From Centroberyx gerrardi (lineage: Eukaryota; Chordata; Actinopteri; Beryciformes; Berycidae), in contig NC_136012.1 in NCBI RefSeq assembly GCF_048128805.1, positions 15,235,725-15,299,724 on the forward strand: a DNA stretch of 64,000 bases, read 5' to 3'. The notes below the pieces were generated by a model. That model was given only the letters and a program-made list of their open reading frames with translations, made no database searches and was not told where the DNA came from. Shown here piece by piece: positions 46,221 to 64,000 of the stretch (positions are counted from its first letter, which is position 1; every line of letters begins with the position of its first letter). Position numbers and translations under genes: made by a program.

Positions 46221-48049
46221 TCAGCTAAGAGGAGGATGAGAGGGGGAGAAAGAGAGAGACAGAGAGAGAGAGAAGAGAGAGGGAGAAAGAGGAGGGGGGG
46301 GGCAAATAGCTTATCTTGTGTTTTTTCATTTTAGTAGAACAATAAAGATAAGTGTTCTACATGCTCACTCGACACACAGAGTTCACCGGCCTCCTCCCCC
46401 TTTTCCCTCTCTCTGCCGGCAATGGTGAAATCCATCTCTCTACCTCTATCTCTCTAACATCCATTACATACCCCAGCCCCTCACCTCCCCGCTCATTAGG
46501 CCAGCGCACAGTAAATTAGCAGCAGCAATTATAGGGAATATAAAGCATGGGCTCTGCCGGGCTCCCTCTGACAGGTACCACACAGATCATAGACAGACAC
46601 CCACAGTCACTGGCATAATTACTGTGGGAAAAGACCACACACCCTCATCAGCAAGAGCGCAAACTGGAATGTGCGTGCACACACATCCGAGGTACGCCTG
46701 CACTCAAACATGCTCTGTTTTACTGTCAGGCATGCTCATGCATACACAGGCACAGAAAGGCGGAGGTGCTCATACGCACCTGCAAATATACTCATACAAA
46801 TGCACATGCACAAGCGCGCGCAAACACACACACACACACATTAAGTAAGGGCAGGAATGGAACTTGCTTCCCATTCCCTCGCTACATCTCTCTTCTCTCT
46901 ATGATGTCCATTGTGACTATTTTCCAATATAGTACATTAATATTCATTCCTCCTCTCCTTGTCTTTTGCTCACTGTCTAGGTCTGCCTCCATCCTGTATA
47001 TCCCCCCACTCCCATCCTCTCTCCTTTCCATTCCTTTCCTTTCCTTTCTTTATCCGGGATCCCCATGGGGACTCCTGTTTTTCTTTCAAATACGCCTCTC
47101 CGCTCTTCTTTCCTTCATCTGTCCATGCAGGGAGGAGAATGAGAGGGAGGAGGAGGAGGAGGAGAGGGAAGAGAGAGGGAGATGGTGAGGAATATGTGCA
47201 TTAATATATTTCATTAGGATACTAGTAGCACAGAAGCTCCTGAACAGCACCTCTCTTGATGTCTGAGGGATCTGCCGTCTGTATCCAGAGGAATAGTTCT
47301 CCAGGAATAGTGTCTCTAATGTTAAGTCTCCAGAGAGCTGAGGGCTGCCGGCTCCACACTGCCCTCGGCCTCCCACTCCCATTGTCCTCCTCCCACACTG
47401 ACCAGTCTATCTGGGCCTGAAAAGCTGCTGGAAATAAAGAGCAAAATGGGTTCACCTTTGTCTACGTGTATTTATGATTTATGAGTGCGTGTGTGAATGT
47501 GTGTCTGTGAGTGTGGTGTATATATGTGTGTGTGTGCGTGTGTGTGTTTCACTGCAAGCTGCATTTGAGGGAAGCCGAATCCCTTGAGCCGCGCAGTGCA
47601 ACACGGCAGCGGTGCTCGGCTCGCTAATCAAAAACATTAGGCTCCAGGACTCCTTTTCCCTAGCATTGAGTGTGTAACCTCCATAATTCAATATCCCACC
47701 TCTTACTGCTAAATCGCGCACACTACAACCCACTTTACTGTGTGTCAGCAAACTATCAACTCTGTTATTAGATATATGGGAAAAAAAGCCCCGTACAGTT
47801 ATGAACCTACGGGCAATTAAGGAGGCAAACACTCACGCTCGCACACACACACACATACACAAACACACAGACACACACAGACACACACACACACGCGCGC
47901 ACAGTGTTTACGATTCCTTATTTCATCGGTACTTCCAGGTCATCTCGCTCTCCCCCCTGGCATTACGGAAGCCTCCAGTTACCGTGGAGACCCTGGAACA
48001 CTTTGAGGTCAGCAGAATCCTGGGATCCGCTCTTTTCACAAGCTAATCC

Positions 48050-48260
48050 AATCGCAGACTCCTAAATTAGATATGCAAAAAATAAAAAAGAAATTAATTT
48101 TCTGCTGATGACCGGGTATGCAAATGATGACTCAATTATGGTGGGCTGGTGCGTTCGCAATTAATAACCTTGGAATCATCATTAACTAATATGTTTAGGA
48201 GGAAACTTGTCAGGCTAACCATGTTCACCATGCCATCAGTAATGCATTAATGAATTAGAT
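48050..48260. promoter_or_regulatory. candidate enhancer island with octamer and AP-1 sites
   Basis: Contains a perfect POU octamer ATGCAAAT (48118-48125) three bases from a perfect AP-1 site TGACTCA (48128-48134), then AATTATGG, CGCAATTAATAACC and CATTAACTAATATG. It lies about 3 kb beyond the ebf1 stop codon. Confidence 0.35.
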
Positions 48261-48540
48261 TCATTAGAGAGAGGGCCTGAGTGGGGGAGGGGATGCAGGC
48301 CTGTGGCTCTGACCTGTGGAATTAGCCTTAGCCGGTTCTCTCCTATTCTCAGTCAACTGCCTGTCAACCATGTGTTGATGATATTTTCAAAAGAAAGAAC
48401 AACGCCTCTCCTCATTCGTCCTCCTTGAGCCGATATTACCACATTTTTGTGTTTGCCGATAGTATCACAGGAATGTAGCGTAAATTCAGTTCAACACATT
48501 TAAAATGACAAAATGACAACTGGCCATGACACAGACAAGA

Positions 48541-51534
48541 GGTAACTTTAATTCAACATTGTGAGAGTCCAAAAGTTATCTTACAGCTCAATTTTCATCA
48601 AAAACAATAACAATCTATACAGTAGAATTTTTTTCTTCCCTTCTTATGTCCCCTATATCATAGAGCTGTTCAGTGTATTTGCAGTCAAAGACAAAACAGA
48701 GGAAAAAATAGACACCAGCTATTTGGTTTGCATCTTTTTTTTTTGTTGTTTGTTTCCTAAATACAAAACTTTGTCACCCATTACCAATATTCATAATCAG
48801 GATGGAACTCTGCTTACAAAGAAGCCATTGTATGACAACAGACCTCTGCAGTTCATTTGAAACAGATATGGTGTGGCCCCTCCCGCCCTGGCCCAGACCA
48901 GCGCAGGCACACAAGTGCCTGAAAAACACTCGTCTGTCAGCAGGCGCCTCCGTTAAAATGGCCCTTTCTACCCACTTAACAAAACCAGGCTCTAGAAAAG
49001 AAAAGCAGAGAGAAAAGCCCTATTCTCTGTCCAGCAACAGCTTGAAGACACACGGCAGACACAAAGAAAAGACTAGAGAGATGGCTGAGGAGCTCCCTTT
49101 CATGCTTCCTCGCTTGTTCTTATTCTGTTTAGCTTGTAATGAAGCTGTATTGTCCAACACAGGGAGTGCAGGACTGGGGGATCGGCTGTCGGATATCTGG
49201 AGTCAGTACCACGACTCCATGTGTGAGCATGTGTAGATTATAATTGTGCTGTGACAGTGCACGTCTTCACTGTGCGCCCCTCTGTACTACAAGTAAAACA
49301 ACTCTGTGGGCTTGCTGTAATTGTTATACCAGTGTAGTGAACCTATAGTTACAGATTGAAATGTGTAAGAAAAACTACCATCATGCGGTTGAAATTATTT
49401 CATTAATCCAAAAAAGAGCTACATCATTGCTACAAAAAAAAAAAGAAGAAGACATAATGTAATGTGTTTCTTCGAACACTCCAGCGCAATGAGCACAGCT
49501 GAGATGGGCCTCTCAGCGTTGACTATCCTTCGAAACGTGCCATTGCTGTAGCATTATAGTACATCGGGGTATATATGATTGTTGAATTATGGCTCTCTGT
49601 ATTCTAGTCTGGCTTCACCACCAAACAGAGTGGGTTTGTGCTTTGTCCCCAAGTTCCCATGAATTCCTCTGTGGCAATAGACAATTGTGGTGAGGGTAGA
49701 AAACTGTACACGTGATTGAATGAAGAATGGGTTTGCATTGTTAAGGCATCTAGACTGCTGGTAAAGATTACAGTGACAGAAAAAAGAAAGACTATATAGA
49801 TACAGTATGTAAGCAGGCATAAATAACACAGGAAAAGAAAGAACAGAGAAAAAAAGAGGAACACAAAGAAAGAGAAACACAGAGCAATTTCTTAGTTCTC
49901 TCGGTTTTAACACACAAAAAAGGAAAGCGTCACTCAAGAGAAGAGCCCATGCATATTATCAGTTCAAGAACAGTATCAATCTGAAAGCCTCAAAGAGTTC
50001 AAACAAAAAGATATAGATTTACAGTATATATTAATGTGTGTATATATTCTTAAAAAATCTACTTCAACCAAATACTCTGAATAAGATGCTACTTTTTGCC
50101 ATACAATAAACATTTTCAAAAGGAAAAAAAAGAAAACTTTTATTAACTTACAAATAATACAAAAATAGACAATGGCATGTTTTGAATCAACAAATGGAGG
50201 CATGGCATACCAATGCAAAAACAATCAACATACAAAACAAAAAGATAAAAAAGTCACATTTAAATAGTGAGAGACAACAGTGAATGATGAAACAAAACAC
50301 TGTGAAATATGTTCACTTACTGTATTAAACTTACACAACACAACTAAACAAGGGTGAGAGGCAATGTACAAATACAAGGGATAAATACATTATTTATAGG
50401 ATATTTTACAGAAATCCCCTTTTTGTATCCAAATCCATGTTTCTCATGTTTAGCAGATGAGATGTTGACAACACACAGTAAATCTATCTTCTGTACTGAG
50501 AAGCTGCCTTAAGACATTTTAATGTTTACATTTCAAACTATAGCTATGGCAAAAAGAGAAAGAAATGTCAAATCAAAAATTCAACATTTTTTTATATACA
50601 AAAATATATCACATATATCACGCATTTGTTCTAATTTGATATTTGCTAGTCTCCTTCAGTACAGTGCTGGCTGGACGCACACATCCTCTGGCTTTTCAAG
50701 TCTTCACTAAAATCTCAGACAAAATGTCAATTTTGGCTAATGTAATATCATCACCTTTTGTTCACATGACAAGCAGAAAAGCATATTGCAAACAGCTCAG
50801 TCCTCACAGTTTTATTACAATTCAAACAAACAAACCAAACAAAAGAGAAAAAAAAAATTGTTTCTGTATGTTTTCTGATGTTGAAATAGCATAGGGCAAT
50901 TTGATATACTATTTTTAGATTTATGGGATAATTAGCAGCAAAATTGAGTGTTGACTTTATTCTGGCTGTATTTATTTCCTGTCGTTTTTTATTTTGGCTG
51001 TTGTTGTTGACCTTAGAACCATTTGGCCAGAGTGTTTTTATGTGGTTTTGGTAAGCAGGCCGAGCTAAGGAAAGCATCTTCTATTGTGACAGAGGTTATG
51101 TAAACTTCATGGCCAAACCAACACTTCACTGTTGTTTGTGTGAGTTATGGATTGCGAGATGGCAGGGGGCCTCCAGTAATCAAACCCAAACATTACAGGC
51201 ATAAACATAAAGATAAATAAATGCTCTCTTTATGAGGTCAGTGTCACACTGTGGGCAAGCTATCAGTCTCTATACACTCCATCCAACACGGTGTCAGAGA
51301 AGCTACACTAATTCAACCAAGAGGGAAATAACATCACAAAGGTTCTTATTGTCCCTTTTCTCTTCCCCTATCCCTTCAGATGAGATCCCAATGGAAAGGC
51401 CTGAGTTTAACAGAGTTCTGTGTCTTATCTTGACTTCCTTCAGTTCAGCTCCGGAGTGTAAGAGAGACTCGCCAGACTCCGCTACTGTGTCTTTTTCTCT
51501 CAACATTCCCAAATCGCCAGCTATCCCAGATCCT
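48541..51534 (-). other. probable ebf1 3' UTR
   Basis: 3 kb of AT-rich, almost microsatellite-free sequence directly after the distal ebf1 stop. Minus-strand AATAAA hexamers occur at 50976-50971, 50961-50956 and 50143-50138, and ATTAAA at 48552-48547, so several cleavage sites are possible. No coding exon is supported. Confidence 0.45.
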
Positions 51535-61304
<9,770 letters not shown>

Positions 61305-61701
61305 TCACCTCCAGCGCTATAGGCACGGAAAAGGATAGAACGGGAGAAACAAGGGAGTGCCTCCTAAGGTAGAAATGACTGAATTAACCATGCTTTTACA
61401 TGAATATTTCAGCATTTAACTAAACACGACGAAAATGTGGGTGTTCTCTATTTACTTTGCTGTGTGTGTGTGTGTGTGTGTGTCTTTGTTTGCTTGTGAT
61501 GTAATGAATCTCTCTCTGTCGCCAGCTTTGGTGGTTAATAAAAAGACTGTCAGGAATCAGGGCGAGTGTATGTGTGTTTGTGTGCATGTGTGTGTGTGTG
61601 TGTGTGTGTCCTGTGGTCCTGCGTTGATCAGCGACTAATATAAGCAATTACAGAGCCTGGTTCCAATATAACAAAGGCTTGATCGCTCCAGGGAACAAGC
61701 T

Positions 61702-61736
<35 letters not shown>

Positions 61737-61773
61737 CATGCCCACACGCACGCTTGCACACACAAACACACAC

Positions 61774-61777
<4 letters not shown>

Positions 61778-61822
<45 letters not shown>
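61778..61822 (+). repeat. (CA)n microsatellite
   Basis: Pure AC run of about 45 bp preceded by a shorter one at 61708-61732. Confidence 0.93.
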
Positions 61823-61827
<5 letters not shown>

Positions 61828-62269
61828 AGAGTCAGATCAGCCAGGCAGCAGGGAGAAAGCACTCTCTCGGCATGCTGTGGTCGTGCTACGGTAATTGAAT
61901 ATGAGAAGATTTACCATGAATATTTAAACATTGGAATAAATACAATGAAGATCTGAGGCTTATAGTACAAACACTTCAGAGGAGGATTGTTGGATAAGTG
62001 CTCTCTCCACATAATTCATTCCTAATGTACTCTCTCTCTCTCTTCTCTGTCTTTTACCCTCCTCCCCCCCTCTCTTTTTCTTTCTGTCTCTTTGTGGGTT
62101 GCCTGGGGAGTCAATGCACATACATGGATAACAGTCTTGACTACTGGGCTACAGCCGAAGATATCACACACTATTTCTGCTCCGAGTGGCCGTGTGTATG
62201 TATGAACATGTGTGTATTTCCAGCTCTCTGTGTGTGAATGAAGAGAGAAGCCATTATGCGTGAGGATTG

Positions 62270-62273
<4 letters not shown>

Positions 62274-62307
<34 letters not shown>
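62274..62307 (+). repeat. (GT)n microsatellite
   Basis: Pure TG run of about 34 bp. Confidence 0.93.
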
Positions 62308-62308
<1 letters not shown>

Positions 62309-63535
62309 CGTCCGTCTGTTTCCCCTGTGGGTCGCAGCCTGGACGTTTCCTGAGGGCTGATGCCCCGCTCGCCTCACATCTGAGCAGCCAGGCTGACTAG
62401 GCGGCCCCCAGAAAAAGGCCCCTAGAGGCTATGAGTACAAGCTGTCCTGCTGGACCTCTAGTGACTTCAACATGGCTCTGTCAAACACACACACACACAC
62501 CAAAAGAAAGCAAAGAAGAAGTGTCGGTGATGTTGCGTTTTGGCTGCACGCACACTCCCCAGGTAACTAACTTTCCCCATCGACAGCTCCGATTAGCCAT
62601 CAGCGTGAAAGAAAGGATGAATGGCTTGAAGTGGGGAAGTTGATAATACAGAGAAGTAAACTGGAGACGACAAGGGCAGCCTCAAGCTCTGAAGAGAGTG
62701 ACACAAAACAGGCCAGCTGGTCGAGTGATAAAATAAGCCAAAACAATGAGACGATCGCATGCAACAAATAACGTATGAATTATTTCCGAGGACAAATATT
62801 TGACATTACTTCCCTATTCTCTGATCTCTCTAAAGCCTTAAGGAGGATTTGCCCTGGATTAGGCCTGCAGTCTGAGGAGGGATTGTTCCGACAACATCCT
62901 CTCTTCGTCTCAAAGGCTTTTGTTTTTATGATGAATTTTTTATCAGTTCTCCACAATGTGCCAAATGAGCCTCAAGTGAACAATAGCATAAAAACCCCAA
63001 GACATAGGAAGATACCCCCTAATACAAATGGAGAGACAATTTTGGTAATTGAGAGAGGATGTGATATTGTCTCATTTTCAAGGACCATAAACCAGACGAG
63101 GAGTGTGTGCGGGACAAGACACACCACTAACTACCTGGCAGTGTCTCTTTGGGGATTGACTTGGCTTTTCATGCTTTTATATCTACGCTCAATGTCTCAG
63201 ATTTCACAACAGGAATTAGTGCAGTTAGAGGCCTGTTCCGAAGAATCCTTGCCTGCCTCGAAAGAGGAGGAGTGTGCCAGCCGCTCACTACAGGATTCAC
63301 GCCACACTCTCCCATACAGGTATATTTATAATCCTTAGCTGTCGCTCTCCAGAAGAGCAAATCAAAGCCAGTAAAACATAACTGCCATAAATAAATGAAT
63401 AGATGAGCAACAGCCCTGGACTGGAGGGATTCACCTAGCAATCACCCACATCAGATCAGATCAATGCTCATGGAAATTTCATGAAGCCTAGAATCCACAC
63501 CGCTTCATATTTCACTATAATAACCCACAGAGCCG

Positions 63536-63690
63536 CAGGGGGAGTGTGTATGAAGGGGTGAGAGGGGGGGGCGGTCGGAGGAGGTGGAGGGTACGGTGGG
63601 GTGGTGGGGGGGTCGGGGGTATGAGCTTCGGAGGGGGGTGGGGGAGTGGGGGATGGAGGGTTAGGACGTGAAGGGGAGGAGGAGGGGTGG
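63536..63690 (+). other. G-rich, quadruplex-prone tract
   Basis: About 150 bases with more than ten runs of four or more G on the plus strand, separated by short loops, inside the ebf1 intron. Confidence 0.6.
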
Positions 63691-63873
63691 GGAGGGGGGG
63701 TGAAGGATAATTGAGAGGTCAGAATGGTGGAATCGCTGTTACCCCTGGAAACACAATGAGAGGAGGAGGAGGTAAAGAGAGGGAAGGAGAGATGGAGGAG
63801 GAGAAGGAGGAGGAGGAGGGGGGGAAACTACAGTAAGTGTCCAGTCTCTTCCTTCCTCTTCCTGTGTCACCAC

Positions 63874-63905
<32 letters not shown>

Positions 63906-64000
63906 GGGGGCTGAGTGGGTGTGTGTACTTGCAAGGTTAGGTAATTGGCTCTGAGGCTTGATGTTAACACTTTAACAGGCCCTCAGACACTGGGTAAGGA

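Larger units (their letters stand above)
41001..48540. other. intergenic region between clint1 and ebf1, part 3
   Basis: No supported gene. Contains (CA)n 43432-43479, (GA)n 43924-43966, (GT)n near 44400-44426 and 45010-45036, short GA blocks near 45820-45875 and 46245-46290, and low-repeat AT-rich islands at 45520-45730, 46010-46220 and 48050-48260. Confidence 0.6.

Noticed and set aside
48802-49236. 144-codon plus-strand frame
   Set aside because: Lies antisense within the probable ebf1 3' UTR and matches no family I know.

Overview
The window reads as chromosomal DNA of a ray-finned fish, very probably a teleost. It has vertebrate multi-exon genes with short GT-AG introns, very dense (CA)n and (GA)n microsatellites, AGCT-rich and AT-rich intergenic DNA, and fish-type non-LTR retrotransposon tails. 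No prokaryotic, viral or organellar feature was seen. The gene content matches the human 5q33.3 block (ADAM19, THG1L, LSM11, CLINT1, EBF1). Gene identities come from protein families recalled from memory, not from a database search.

Layout: (1) 1-5.46 kb, minus strand: the 5' end of adam19 (signal-peptide exon and two prodomain exons); the rest lies beyond base 1. (2) 5.5-7.6 kb: adam19 upstream region and thg1l 3' flank. (3) 7.62-10.68 kb, minus: complete thg1l, 6 coding exons, 300 aa. (4) 10.7-11.9 kb: divergent promoter interval. (5) 11.92-13.85 kb, plus: complete lsm11, 4 exons, 353 aa. (6) 13.85-15.8 kb: tail-to-tail spacer with a CTCF-like site. (7) 15.8-27.3 kb, minus: complete clint1, 12 coding exons, 626 aa. 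(8) 27.3-48.5 kb: a gene-poor interval full of microsatellites, with possible regulatory islands, CTCF-like motifs and one orphan signal-peptide-like ORF. (9) 48.5-64 kb, minus: the 3' part of an early B-cell factor gene (ebf1 by synteny), with the helix-loop-helix exons, transactivation-domain exons and two alternative C-terminal exons; the DNA-binding and IPT exons lie beyond 64 kb.

The genes do not form one pathway. They are a tRNA-His guanylyltransferase, a U7 snRNP histone-mRNA processing subunit, a clathrin/AP-1 adaptor, a cell-surface metalloprotease and a developmental transcription factor, kept together as a syntenic block. No unknown multi-gene system is evident. The most interesting signals are the built-in alternative C-terminus of ebf1 (a stop-codon cassette exon plus a distal exon), the extreme pyrimidine tracts at its last acceptors, a long foldback in clint1 intron 1, CTCF-like motifs around the gene-poor interval, and the orphan signal-peptide exon near 40.5 kb.
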